Source: Oscillospiraceae bacterium (GTDB lineage: Bacteria > Bacillota > Clostridia > UMGS1883). From it: a DNA stretch of 12,426 bases. Location of the stretch: positions 1 to 12,426 of the forward strand of contig JAFLUQ010000062.1 in NCBI GenBank assembly GCA_022508735.1, given 5' to 3'. The notes beneath the pieces were generated by a model. It ran no database searches. It had not been told where the DNA came from and saw only the letters and a list, made by a program, of their open reading frames with translations. A program made the position numbers and the translations under genes. Position 1 is the stretch's first letter. The number at the start of each line of letters is the position of its first letter. Below, piece after piece: positions 1-8,641 of this stretch.

Positions 1-3000
1 GGCGTTGTTTACCGCGGACCGTGGCGCGGCACTTGGGAGGCCGAAAACGCCGCGCTTTCCGGAGGTGCGGCAACAACCGACTACCGCTGGACCTATGCCA
101 AGTCCGGCAGTCTCCGCGTGACGGGGATTGTAAATCCCGCCGATGGCGTGAAATTTACGGTTGACGTTCCACAGAGCGGCTACTATCGCGCGGATCTGGT
201 TTACGGCAACGGCTACGGCGCCGACACCGTCAACTGGAAAAACAATGCCACTGCCACGGTAACTCAGACCCGGACTGTGGACGGCGCAAGTGAGATCATA
301 TACCTTGAAAATACCCTCCGTGCCGAAATGAGCGGTGTGTACACTGAGTATATTAAACTCGACAAGGGTACTCACAGCATATCCTATTTCGGCAGCGGCA
401 AAACAAGCGTGGGCGCTGACCTTGACTGCCTTACACTGACCTACTGCGGAGGCTCAGTTCCCGAGTTCGACAGTGTGTACGAGGCTGAGCTGGGTGATTT
501 CAATACCCTGCTCGGCAACAAGAATACCACTGTTTCCACCGAGAGTGATATCCCCGGCTACAGCGCCTCCGGCTATATCACCGGCCTTGATGAAGTGAGT
601 GTCAAGGGCGGCGGCGGCGTGCGCTTTACGGTAGTTGTGCCCGACAATGGGCTCTATAACCTGACCCTGCGCTACAGCGCCGATGCCGGCAGCTCCGCCA
701 ATATCTACCTCGACAACACAGCCCTTACCCTTACCAATCTCCTGACCAATGTAGAGCTTCCCGCCAGCGAGAGCTTCGTTGACGCCTCTGTAACGGCCTT
801 CCTGCAGAAGGGTATAAACATAATCGACATTGACATGACCGATGCGGCTGCTTTTGACTATCTCCGCGTGAGCAAGGCTTCCGGCGTTGACGGCGAGACA
901 GTAATCGTTGAGGCTGAGGACGCTGACCTAATCGGCGCGGAAATAGCCGATAACGCATTTGCCTCCGGAAGCTATGTTTCCGGAATAGAGGGCGGCACAG
1001 ACGACAGTCTGGAATTCACTCTAAGCGTTCCCGAAGACGGGGAGTACAAGATGGTGATGCGCTATTCCAACGGTGAGCTTTTTGGTTCCCATGACTATAA
1101 CGCTCAGCTCGTGGACCGCTATGCCAGCTACAGCGTGAATGACGGTGAGCCGGTGCGCGTATACTTCAAGAACACCTACAGCATCGACAACTGGCGCACA
1201 GTAGCCGTTCCCGTAACTTTGAAGGCGGGCGAAAACACCGTGAAGGTGTATAACGACAACTGGCGCACCATTCAGTGCGGCGTACTTAAGGCCGGTACGA
1301 CTGCGCATCTTCCCGAAAATATAGTGTATCATACCCTTGTGAACTTCGCTCCCGAGCTGGATAGCTTTTCCTTCACGCCTGCTGTGCTCGGCGCGGCGGC
1401 CAAAGTGGAGGAGAGGTACAAGGTCAGCGTTATGGCCACAAGAGGCGGCTACGTCAGCCTCGACAGAAGCACCGTTCCCGCCGGTGAGAACGTGACCCTT
1501 ACCCTTGAGCCTGACTTCCTCGGCGGCAAGCTTATAGTTACGGCCAACGGCGAGGACGTTTCCGACCTTGTTGAGGACGGGCAGCTCACCATGGAGGTTA
1601 CCGGAAACATCGAGTTCCGCGTTATCTTCGGCGAAGCAGAGAACAGTGACCTTTATATAGTAAACAACTCCTTCGGCACCGGCGACCTGACCGGCTGGAC
1701 GGTGCAGGGCGATGTCAGCATCGAAACAGACGGTGACAGGCACTATGCTGTTATCCGCGGCAAGGACGTAAAGACGATTCGTGATCAATCGGCAATAGGA
1801 CAGTATTTCTTCGGAGAAGGCAGCGGTTATTACACTATTGAATTTGGGGCCGCAGGTACCGGAAAAGTAGGCCTTGAGGGGCTTACAAATGAAGATGAGT
1901 CTGTAGCTATTGATATTGACAGTGACGACTGGCAGACCTACAGCGTAAACGTAACATGCTCGCGTGAGGATGGATATATGCTTATAGGCGCCATTGTCGA
2001 AAATGATGGCGACGTTCTCATGGTGGACAATTTCCGCGTTGTGAACTTTGCTCCCGTTGACACCGATCTGCTCTACTTTGTGGACAGCGGTGACCCCGAT
2101 GTTACTACTCTTTCCGAGGGTGATATGCTGGGTATCTATAACTCCGTTACCGAGCAGTTCTACGGCGAGGACCCCGTGACAGGTATGCACTGGGGCATAG
2201 ACGACGTGTATGTTAAGAGTGATAAGTATCCGAGCCTTCTCACAGGCCGCGACACCTGGCCCTGCGAGAACAATTCTGCCGTATCCGACGGTGTGAGCAA
2301 GGTAATGACCTTCCGCTACGCCAAGGATCAGAACGACCGCACAGGCCCCGGCGTGACCTATAAATTTGAACTCCCCGACGAAAGCGCCTATACCTTTGAG
2401 GTGGGCTTCTACTGCAACTGGGGCAGCAGTCCCAACCGTAAGTCCAGCCTCAGAGTGAACGGTAAGGTAATTGCTTCCGGCATAATTCCGTCCACCAGCG
2501 TTACAAGCCCTGTTGTTATCAGAGGTAACGCAAATGTGCTTGACGGCGAGGCCACGCTTAACCTCAAGCTCGACAGCGACGGCTCCGGCGGCCCGATGAT
2601 AAGCTATATCAAGATATCTAAGGCTCCCGGCACTCTCCTTGACACCACAGGCATGAAGACCAGCGACACAGGTACGTGGGAGAACAATAACCATGCCGAG
2701 AACGCCTATGACGGTAACGTCAACAGCTTCTTTGACGGCAATCAGAAGGGCGAGGCCAGAATTGACTTCGGCGAGGAAAAGACCCTCTCCGGCATAGGCT
2801 TCATACCGCGTAACAGCTGGGCCGGCAGAATGGTCAACACAAGCTTCTACGGCTCTAACGACGGCGGTAAGACATGGACAGAGATATACAAAATAACCTC
2901 TCAGCCTCCCTATGGCGTTGAGACCTATATTCCCGCTGAGGACTTCCTGACAGAAGAGCGGAGCTTCAGCAGCTTCAAGTATATGAGCAGCAGCGACTAC

Positions 3001-3600
3001 TGCAACGTGGCGGAAATTTATCTCTATGAGTATGTACCCGTTCCTGAGTATGCTGTTGAATATAATATGAACGGCGGCGAGGGAACAGTTCCCGAGGAAT
3101 ATCTGAAGCCTGTTCCCGAGGGCAGCACTATAGCTCTTTGGGCGCCCGAGGGAGAGAAGGTGCCCGTAAGAGAAAAGGCCGTGTTCCTTGGCTGGAGCAC
3201 AGCGGCGCATGACATATACACATGGATCCCGGAAGAGGGTGCGACGGTTAACAGAGTTGTTTCCGCAGAGGGAGTGAAGGTATATGCCGTATGGGCTGTT
3301 GATGAAAACGGCAACAAGATCCCCGATTACTGCGAGTATGCCATCAATAAGGTGGAAGTAGACGGAGCTACGGCAAAGGTTACGCTTTACGGCACAGGTG
3401 ATGCCGTGCTTATAGGAGCACTTTATAGCCCCGACGGAACCCTTGCGGAAGTAAAGTCCGCCCAGGTGAAGGAGCTGCCCGCTAAGTCGGAACTCATCTT
3501 CAGCAGAGAAATCGAAGGATATGAGCTGAGAATATTTATGTGGGATACCGTAAGCGGACTTACGCCTCTCACTAAGGCATATACATCCGAAAATAAATAA
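1..3600 (+). CDS. Large secreted multi-module carbohydrate-binding protein, 5'-truncated by the window
   Basis: The frame is open from base 1, so the GTG at 118 is internal and the true start lies upstream. About 1199 residues are visible. Modules in order by base position: three beta-sandwich modules resembling CBM6/CBM35 (about 31-450, 472-885 and 901-1300, each with an EAE or EAED-type opening and a Tyr/Leu-Arg-Tyr strand); a divergent InlB-like 'GGYVSLDRSTVPAGENVTL' repeat (about 1410-1632); a CBM4/9-like module (about 1651-2043); a galactose-binding-like module opening LLYFVDSGD (about 2065-2640); an F5/8 type C/CBM32-like module containing AYDGNVNSFFDG (about 2641-3033); a Listeria-Bacteroides (Flg_new) repeat with YNMNGGEG and FLGWS (about 3046-3342); and a small C-terminal beta domain. 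No LPxTG sortase motif or dockerin is seen. Catalytic residues are not visible, so an upstream glycoside hydrolase or polysaccharide lyase domain is possible but unproven. Module family assignments are by eye; extracellular polysaccharide binding is the inferred role. Confidence 0.85.
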   Translation, partial: GVVYRGPWRGTWEAENAALSGGAATTDYRWTYAKSGSLRVTGIVNPADGVKFTVDVPQSGYYRADLVYGNGYGADTVNWKNNATATVTQTRTVDGASEIIYLENTLRAEMSGVYTEYIKLDKGTHSISYFGSGKTSVGADLDCLTLTYCGGSVPEFDSVYEAELGDFNTLLGNKNTTVSTESDIPGYSASGYITGLDEVSVKGGGGVRFTVVVPDNGLYNLTLRYSADAGSSANIYLDNTALTLTNLLTNVELPASESFVDASVTAFLQKGINIIDIDMTDAAAFDYLRVSKASGVDGETVIVEAEDADLIGAEIADNAFASGSYVSGIEGGTDDSLEFTLSVPEDGEYKMVMRYSNGELFGSHDYNAQLVDRYASYSVNDGEPVRVYFKNTYSIDNWRTVAVPVTLKAGENTVKVYNDNWRTIQCGVLKAGTTAHLPENIVYHTLVNFAPELDSFSFTPAVLGAAAKVEERYKVSVMATRGGYVSLDRSTVPAGENVTLTLEPDFLGGKLIVTANGEDVSDLVEDGQLTMEVTGNIEFRVIFGEAENSDLYIVNNSFGTGDLTGWTVQGDVSIETDGDRHYAVIRGKDVKTIRDQSAIGQYFFGEGSGYYTIEFGAAGTGKVGLEGLTNEDESVAIDIDSDDWQTYSVNVTCSREDGYMLIGAIVENDGDVLMVDNFRVVNFAPVDTDLLYFVDSGDPDVTTLSEGDMLGIYNSVTEQFYGEDPVTGMHWGIDDVYVKSDKYPSLLTGRDTWPCENNSAVSDGVSKVMTFRYAKDQNDRTGPGVTYKFELPDESAYTFEVGFYCNWGSSPNRKSSLRVNGKVIASGIIPSTSVTSPVVIRGNANVLDGEATLNLKLDSDGSGGPMISYIKISKAPGTLLDTTGMKTSDTGTWENNNHAENAYDGNVNSFFDGNQKGEARIDFGEEKTLSGIGFIPRNSWAGRMVNTSFYGSNDGGKTWTEIYKITSQPPYGVETYIPAEDFLTEERSFSSFKYMSSSDYCNVAEIYLYEYVPVPEYAVEYNMNGGEGTVPEEYLKPVPEGSTIALWAPEGEKVPVREKAVFLGWSTAAHDIYTWIPEEGATVNRVVSAEGVKVYAVWAVDENGNKIPDYCEYAINKVEVDGATAKVTLYGTGDAVLIGALYSPDGTLAEVKSAQVKELPAKSELIFSREIEGYELRIFMWDTVSGLTPLTKAYTSENK

Positions 3601-3620
3601 GCGCGCAATTTTCAGCAATA

Positions 3621-3654
3621 CAAAAACAGATCGCCTTGCGGCGGTCTGTTTTTG
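3621..3654. terminator. Bidirectional intrinsic terminator between convergent genes
   Basis: The arms 3621-3635 and 3640-3654 form a 15-bp stem with one G-U wobble and a TTGC loop. The stem has a GC core, with an A-run on the left and a T-run on the right, so it can stop transcription from both strands. It lies 20 bases after the carbohydrate-binding protein gene and 12 bases beyond the hydE stop codon. Confidence 0.9.
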
Positions 3655-3666
3655 TCAGGCAATAAT

Positions 3667-4674
3667 TTATCTTTTCACGTCTCCGCGGCTCACAACTATT
3701 TTATATCCCGCGCTTTCCACCCGTCTTTCAAGGCAGCCGCGGCACTCCGCGGCCTCCTCACCGGTGCAGATCTTGTTGTCGTATAGGGTGTATAGCTTTC
3801 TCACCTTGACCGGCGAAAGGTTCGGCATGACCACGTTGGCCCCGGCCTTAAGCCCCATTTCACGGCCCAGCGGGTGTATCGTGCCAAGAGCGGTGGTAGA
3901 GGGTATTAGCGCCTTGGGGAAGAGGTGGCGCAAAATTGCAACCATTCTGAGCGTCAGCTCCAGCGTACCTCCGGGGGAGTCCCCAAAGGGTGTATCCTTA
4001 TGTGGAATAAACGGGCCGATGCCTATCATGTCGGGTTCAAGGGTCTGCAAAAATCTCAGGTCCTCCACAAGATTTTCAGCGGTCTGGTATGGCGAGCCCA
4101 CCATGAAGCCGCTGCCCACCTGATAGCCAAGCTCCTTTAAGGTGAACAGGCACTGTTTTCTGTGTTCCCCGCTCATATTATCGGGATGCAGCCGACTGTA
4201 GTGCTCGCTATTGGCGGTTTCGTGGCGCAGCAGATACCGGTCTGCCCCGGCCTCCTTATAGGCCGCATAGCTTTCACGTTCCTTTTCACCGATGGAAAGC
4301 GTTATTGCGCAGTCGGGAAAGCGGCTCTTTATCTCAGAAACAAGGGGGCAGATGATCTCGTCTGTGTAGTACGGATCCTCGCCGCCCTGAAGCACAAAGG
4401 TGCGGAAGCCCAGCTCATAGCCGTTCTCGCAGCAGCTGAGTATATCCTCACGGCTCAGGCGGTAACGCTCAGCATTACCATTGCCGCAGCGGATGCCGCA
4501 ATACAGGCAGTCGTTCTTGCAGATGTTTGTAAACTCGATAAGCCCGCGGATGTATACGTCTGTGCCGTAGTGCTCCCGGCGGATGGCATCGGCGGAGCGT
4601 ATAAGCTCCTCGTCATATTTATCAGTGCTGATTATTTCAGCTAATTCTTTGTTGCTAAGTGAGGTAAGGTTCAT
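3667..4674 (-). CDS. hydE: [FeFe]-hydrogenase H-cluster maturation radical SAM protein HydE
   Basis: HydE is a cytoplasmic radical SAM enzyme that works with HydG and HydF to build the diiron subcluster of [FeFe]-hydrogenase. The 335-residue protein has the radical SAM motif CKNDCLYC (Cys52, Cys56, Cys59), followed by YRLSREDIL, a TFVLQGGEDPYY strand, DRYLLRHETAN, GIGPFIPHKDTPFG and an ANVVMPNLSP segment, all typical of HydE rather than BioB. A second cysteine set near the C-terminus (Cys303, Cys311, Cys314; CX7CX2C) matches the auxiliary Fe-S site found in some HydE proteins. An ATG at 4683 is also in frame, but GGAG abuts it directly. The ATG at 4674 has GGAG with 9-base spacing, so it was chosen. 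It is the last gene of the minus-strand block, downstream of feoB. No hydF, hydG or hydrogenase gene lies in the window. Confidence 0.93.
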   Translation of the reverse strand: MNLTSLSNKELAEIISTDKYDEELIRSADAIRREHYGTDVYIRGLIEFTNICKNDCLYCGIRCGNGNAERYRLSREDILSCCENGYELGFRTFVLQGGEDPYYTDEIICPLVSEIKSRFPDCAITLSIGEKERESYAAYKEAGADRYLLRHETANSEHYSRLHPDNMSGEHRKQCLFTLKELGYQVGSGFMVGSPYQTAENLVEDLRFLQTLEPDMIGIGPFIPHKDTPFGDSPGGTLELTLRMVAILRHLFPKALIPSTTALGTIHPLGREMGLKAGANVVMPNLSPVKVRKLYTLYDNKICTGEEAAECRGCLERRVESAGYKIVVSRGDVKR

Positions 4675-4704
4675 TAGTATCATCTCCGCTGATTATTATA
4701 GTAT

Positions 4705-4781
4705 GACCGTAACTATGGCTATACCCATGTTTACTTTAGCGGTCGCCGCCAAATCACGGCTATATAAATCTTCGATTTATA
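4705..4781 (-). promoter_or_regulatory. Structured 5' leader of hydE
   Basis: The predicted hydE transcript starts near 4780, giving a leader of about 105 bases. It contains two stem-loops. One is a perfect 8-bp hairpin at 4763-4781 (arms 4763-4770 and 4774-4781, 3-base loop) right at the predicted start. The other is a longer bulged hairpin at 4705-4744, closed by GACC/GGTC and capped by ATGG/CCAT around a 6-base loop. It matches no riboswitch class that I recognise. The pairing is visible in the sequence; a regulatory role is inference. Confidence 0.4.
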
Positions 4782-4786
4782 GGGTT

Positions 4787-4815
4787 ATTATAGCACAATG
4801 TGGTGAAAAATACAA
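4787..4815 (-). promoter_or_regulatory. Probable sigma-A promoter for hydE
   Basis: Read on the minus strand, TTGTAT (4815-4810) is followed by a 17-base spacer and a perfect TATAAT (4792-4787). The -35 box is weak (3 of 6 matches) and lies just past the feoB stop codon, so hydE can be transcribed independently of feoB. No terminator separates feoB from hydE, so read-through is also possible. Confidence 0.65.
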
Positions 4816-4818
4816 GTA

Positions 4819-6849
4819 TTATATGTGTACGATTAGGTTAAAAATTGTGCAGAGCAGAATACCGACTATCGTTGGCACCGCCATGCTCCACAGCGTCCAT
4901 TTGAGGCTCTTGCTCTCCTTATAAATAGTCAGGCAGGTGGTTGAGCATGGGAAATGGCAAAGCGTAAATATTATAAAACACACTGCCGTGGTCCAATTCC
5001 AGCCGTTTAAAAGAAGCACGTCTTTAAGCGCGCCCATTTCGTACTCCATGAGCACGCCGCCGCCGGTGTAGCCCATAAGCACAAGCGGAATAACTATCTC
5101 ATTGGCCGGGAAACCCAATATGAAGCCCAGCAGTATCATTCCGTCAAGGCCCATGAGGCGGCCAAGCGGCTCCAGTATTCCGGCCAGATGCAGCAGCAGG
5201 GAGGAATCACCGATATTTATATTTGCCAGCAGCCATATCACAAGCCCTGCCGGAGCAGCTACAGCTATGGCACGGCCCAGTACGTAAATGCTCCTGTCGA
5301 GGACGGAGCGCACGATCACCTTGCCGACCTGCGGGCGGCGGTAGGGCGGCAGCTCCAGTGCAAAGGAGGAGGGTAGGCCGCGCAGCAGGGTCTTGCTAAG
5401 TACCGCGCATACGGCCAGCGTCAGACCTATGCCCCCAACGATGCATGCGGTCAGCAGAAGGGCGCGCAGCAGTCCGCCCCCCAGCACCGTAAACATGGTT
5501 ATAACGGCGATCAGCGAAGGCAGCCGCCCGTTGCAGGGTACGAACACATTTGTCAGCATGGCCAATAGCTTTTCGCGTGGGGAGTCTATTATGCGGCAGC
5601 CGGTAACACCCACGGCGTTGCAGCCAAAGCCCATGCAGGTGGTGAGGGCCTGTTTTCCGCAGGCTCCGCAGCGGCGGAAGGCTCCGTCAAGGTTAAAGGC
5701 TATGCGGGGCAGATAGCCGAAGTCCTCCAGCAGTGTGAACAGCGGAAAGAATATGGCCATTGGCGGCAGCATGACGGAGACCACCCAGCCCAGAACGCGA
5801 AAAACGCCGTGGGCAAGCATGGCAGTCAGGAAGTCCGGGCTGCCGGCGCTCTCAAGCAGATGGGCAAGATAAACCTCCAGTCTCGAAAACAGTGAGCTGA
5901 GCGCGGCCGAAGGATAGTTTGCACCCACGGCGGTCAGCCACATTATACCGAGCAGCACGCCGAGCATTATCGGCACGGCAAAAATCTTTCCGGTAAATAT
6001 GCGGTCAAGCCGGCGGTCGGAGGCAAAGCTGCCACGCTCTTTTATTACGGCGCGGCAAACCTCCTCAATATGATTTATCATTCCGCTGACGAGCCTCTCT
6101 CTGAGGCTCTCGGCGGTAAAACCGTTTTCCCTCAGGAGCCCACTTGCATTTTTAAGAGCCAGCGCCACGTCGTCAAAGGCGGTGATGCTGTAGCCCAGTT
6201 TTTCATTTAGTCCTTCGACGAGGCTGCGGTCATTTTCCAAAAGCCGAACAGCCACCCAGCGGGGATTAAGCTCACCGCTGAGCTTGTCGCTTATGGCAGT
6301 TTCCACCTCTTTGATGGCTGCTTCAAGAGTGGGGCCGTAGCTGATGCTTAGCGGCTCACAAACGGGTATATTCAGCGCGGCGGCTTTGAGCCCATCTATA
6401 CCTTTGCCGCTGCGTGCGGCCATAGGTATTACCGGAACGCCCAGCAGCTCAGACAGCTTTTCGGCGTCCACAGATATTTTTTTCTTTTTGGCCTCGTCCA
6501 TCAGGTTCAGGCAGATTATGACCCGCCCGGTAATTTCAAGCGTCTGCAGGGCGAGAATAAGGTTTCGTTCGAGGCAGGTGGCGTCACATACGAGTATTAT
6601 TCCGTCGTGTTCGCCGAAGCATATGTAATCACGGGCAACGCGCTCGTCAACGGACTCGGCGAGCAGGCTGTAGGTGCCGGGTAAGTCAACTATACGCACA
6701 TCGTTCCCGCCAAGAGAAAAGCCTCCCTCGGCCAGCTCAACAGTTTTTCCGGCCCAATTGCCTGTGTGCTGGCGCGCGCCGGTCAGCGCGTTGAACACGG
6801 TGGACTTTCCCACGTTTGGATTCCCCGCAAGGGCAAGAGTTATGCTCAA
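4819..6849 (-). CDS. feoB: Ferrous iron transport protein B (FeoB)
   Basis: FeoB is an inner-membrane Fe(II) importer with an N-terminal cytoplasmic G domain. In the 676-residue form chosen here, the G motifs are G1 GNPNVGKST (9-17), G3 DLPG (55-58) and G4 NLMD (115-118), with an SARxGKG-like G5 segment (AARSGKG). A helical region follows, then the hydrophobic transporter domain with Gate-type repeats. It includes GFGCNAVGVTGCRIIDSPRE, VPCNGRLP and a late CHFPCSTTCLTIYKESKS segment, which are characteristic of Firmicutes FeoB. A longer GTG start exists at 6885, but AAGGAG (6865-6860) is almost adjacent to it. The TTG at 6849 has 10-base spacing and gives the family-like N-terminus MSITLALAGNPN, so it was preferred. 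No feoA or feoC is present. The metI terminator lies directly upstream, and only a weak promoter-like match (TTCACG-18-TATTCT) is visible before feoB. Confidence 0.93.
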   Translation of the reverse strand: MSITLALAGNPNVGKSTVFNALTGARQHTGNWAGKTVELAEGGFSLGGNDVRIVDLPGTYSLLAESVDERVARDYICFGEHDGIILVCDATCLERNLILALQTLEITGRVIICLNLMDEAKKKKISVDAEKLSELLGVPVIPMAARSGKGIDGLKAAALNIPVCEPLSISYGPTLEAAIKEVETAISDKLSGELNPRWVAVRLLENDRSLVEGLNEKLGYSITAFDDVALALKNASGLLRENGFTAESLRERLVSGMINHIEEVCRAVIKERGSFASDRRLDRIFTGKIFAVPIMLGVLLGIMWLTAVGANYPSAALSSLFSRLEVYLAHLLESAGSPDFLTAMLAHGVFRVLGWVVSVMLPPMAIFFPLFTLLEDFGYLPRIAFNLDGAFRRCGACGKQALTTCMGFGCNAVGVTGCRIIDSPREKLLAMLTNVFVPCNGRLPSLIAVITMFTVLGGGLLRALLLTACIVGGIGLTLAVCAVLSKTLLRGLPSSFALELPPYRRPQVGKVIVRSVLDRSIYVLGRAIAVAAPAGLVIWLLANINIGDSSLLLHLAGILEPLGRLMGLDGMILLGFILGFPANEIVIPLVLMGYTGGGVLMEYEMGALKDVLLLNGWNWTTAVCFIIFTLCHFPCSTTCLTIYKESKSLKWTLWSMAVPTIVGILLCTIFNLIVHI

Positions 6850-6899
6850 GAAAATCACTCTCCTTACCCACAGAATATGCGGCACGTGGGAGAAGCGTG

Positions 6900-6932
6900 A
6901 AAAATACGGAGCCCTACAGGCTCCGTATTTTT
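6900..6932 (-). terminator. Intrinsic terminator after metI
   Basis: The arms 6900-6913 and 6919-6932 form a 14-bp perfect stem with a 5-base loop. On the minus strand the GC-rich core is followed by a T-run. The metI stop codon overlaps the edge of the stem. It should end the met transcript before feoB. Confidence 0.88.
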
Positions 6933-7639
6933 TACTTGTTCTTCAATCTCTTATCTGACTTGGTTGCGAGGAATGTTCCTACGCTCTGGAATATCTGTAC
7001 CAGAACGATAAGCAGGATCACCGCCGCCAACATGATAAGGTATTTATAACGGTAGTAGCCGTAGTTTATGGCTATTTTTCCGAGGCCGCCGCCGCCGAGT
7101 ATGCCGCTGATAGCGCTGTAGCTTAAGATCGTTGTAACGGCGATAGTGGCGTTGGATATGAGGGAGGGCACGCTTTCGGGAATCATGACCTTCATAATTA
7201 TCTGCATAGGCGTGGCCCCCATGCTCTGAGCGGTTTCGATTATGTTCGGATTTATTTCGCGCAGACTGCTTTCCGCAAGCCTGGCGATAAACGGGAACGA
7301 CGCAATGACCAACGGCACTATTGTAGCCGGAGTGCCCACGACCGTGCCCACGATAAGGCGGGTCAGCGGGAAAACCATTATCATCAAAATAAGGAAGGGT
7401 ACAGAACGCAGGAGGTTGATTATCACGCCAAGCGCGTGCATGAGCCAGCCGGGCAGAGGCAGCACACCGTTCTTTTCACCGGCCACAAGCAGCACGCCGA
7501 GGGGCAGGCCGATAGCAATAGAAAACAGCGTCGCGATGATCGTGACGTATACAGTTTCCCACACAGCCATAGGGAATTCGGTGCGGATGATTCTCAGTGC
7601 CTCCTCTATGACCTGAGGCGAAAACAGCTTATCATACAT
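6932..7639 (-). CDS. metI: Methionine ABC transporter permease MetI
   Basis: This is the integral-membrane subunit of the MetNIQ D/L-methionine importer. The 235-residue product starts MYDKLFSPQVIEEAL and has about five hydrophobic segments, including VYVTIIATLFSIAIGLPLG and a final LAAVILLIVLVQIFQSVG. The cytoplasmic coupling (EAA) loop is ETAQSMGATPMQIIMKVMIP, followed by SLISNATIAVTTILSYSA and GGGGLG, which are MetI hallmarks. The reading frame extends upstream, but the ATG at 7639 has a strong GAGGAGG with 9-base spacing and aligns with the family start. It overlaps the end of metN by 8 bases, indicating translational coupling. The short C-terminal tail is basic (KSDKRLKNK). Confidence 0.95.
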   Translation of the reverse strand: MYDKLFSPQVIEEALRIIRTEFPMAVWETVYVTIIATLFSIAIGLPLGVLLVAGEKNGVLPLPGWLMHALGVIINLLRSVPFLILMIMVFPLTRLIVGTVVGTPATIVPLVIASFPFIARLAESSLREINPNIIETAQSMGATPMQIIMKVMIPESVPSLISNATIAVTTILSYSAISGILGGGGLGKIAINYGYYRYKYLIMLAAVILLIVLVQIFQSVGTFLATKSDKRLKNK

Positions 7640-8639
7640 AGTCCGCCACCTCCTCAACCTTAACGTTGTCAACTCTTTGCAGATATTCAGCGGCGCGGCG
7701 CACACTGTCGGCCCCGCCGGTAATACCTAAGATCATGCTTCCGTATACCTTGCCGTCTATGATTTTTGTTGAAGCGGCAAGTATATTTGCCGCAACACCG
7801 ATATCAATGGCCATTTGAGTTATAAGCGGTTTTCTGGCCGCCGCGGCTTCGTTAAACACTACCCGCACAACGCTCTCGTCGGGATTTCTGTGTATGCCTC
7901 CGGCACCGTCAGGGAACACAAGCCTCCGCGCCGCCGCAGACTTGGGGCTGGAGAATATCTCTTCAACGCTGCCCTCCTCAACTACTACACCGCCGTCGAG
8001 TATGGCCACCTTGCCGCATATTTCTTCAACCACGCTCATCTGGTGAGTTATAATGATGACGGTTATGCCGAGCTTTTTATTGATATCGCGGATAAGTTCA
8101 AGAATTGAATGAGTGGTCTTTGGGTCAAGGGCGCTTGTAGCCTCGTCGCAAAGCAGCACCTTCGGATCAGTGGCAAGAGCTCTGGCAATGGCCACTCTCT
8201 GCTGCTGCCCGCCAGAGAGTTGGGCGGGGTAGGCCGAGGCCTTGTCAGGCAGGCCAACGATTTCAAGAAGCTCCATGGCCCGCTTTTTTGCGTCTTTGGA
8301 ATTCACGCCCGACAGCTCAAGCGGAAAGCATACGTTCTTCAGGCAGGTTCGCTGCATCAGCAGATTAAAGCCTTGAAATATCATCGTGACATTTCTTCTG
8401 ACATCGCGAAGCTCTTTAACTGAAAGCTGCCCGAGGTCACGCCCGTCTATAAGCACCTGACCCTCCGTTGGCCGTTCAAGCATATTTATGCAGCGCACCA
8501 GCGTACTTTTGCCTGCGCCGCTCATTCCGATTATACCGTAAACTTCGCCGTCATTTATGGTCAGAGATACGTTTTTGAGCGCATTAACGGCTTTGCCGTC
8601 CACTTGGAAGGTCTTGCACAGATTTTTTAACTCGATCAT
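7632..8639 (-). CDS. metN: Methionine ABC transporter ATP-binding protein MetN
   Basis: This is the cytoplasmic ATPase subunit of the methionine importer. In the 335-residue form beginning MIELKNLCKTF, Walker A is GMSGAGKST (38-46). The ABC signature LSGGQQQR, Walker B VLLCDEATSALD and switch histidine IIITHQ follow in order. The C-terminal 85 or so residues (from about GGIHRNPDESVVRVVF) form the NIL/ACT-like domain that lets MetN sense internal methionine (trans-inhibition in the E. coli family member). Two further in-frame starts exist upstream (ATG 8651, GTG 8666). The 8639 ATG matches the family N-terminus, although its own Shine-Dalgarno is weak (GGA at 7 bases). The translation-start region lies in one arm of a long inverted repeat (8642-8728). 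Confidence 0.94.
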   Translation of the reverse strand: MIELKNLCKTFQVDGKAVNALKNVSLTINDGEVYGIIGMSGAGKSTLVRCINMLERPTEGQVLIDGRDLGQLSVKELRDVRRNVTMIFQGFNLLMQRTCLKNVCFPLELSGVNSKDAKKRAMELLEIVGLPDKASAYPAQLSGGQQQRVAIARALATDPKVLLCDEATSALDPKTTHSILELIRDINKKLGITVIIITHQMSVVEEICGKVAILDGGVVVEEGSVEEIFSSPKSAAARRLVFPDGAGGIHRNPDESVVRVVFNEAAAARKPLITQMAIDIGVAANILAASTKIIDGKVYGSMILGITGGADSVRRAAEYLQRVDNVKVEEVADYV

Positions 8640-8641
8640 TA

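Noticed and set aside
1021..3618. Minus-strand open frame of 865 codons opposite the carbohydrate-binding protein gene
   Set aside because: The plus-strand frame encodes clear domains, while the antisense product is low-complexity without recognisable motifs. Codon bias in the sense gene explains the long opposite open frame.
4162..4644. Plus-strand 160-codon open frame opposite hydE
   Set aside because: It is a shadow frame of a strongly supported radical SAM gene.
4695..4700. Second minus-strand TATAAT just before hydE
   Set aside because: There is no -35 at a suitable distance, and the start would fall at the ribosome binding site; the TATAAT at 4787-4792 is better placed.
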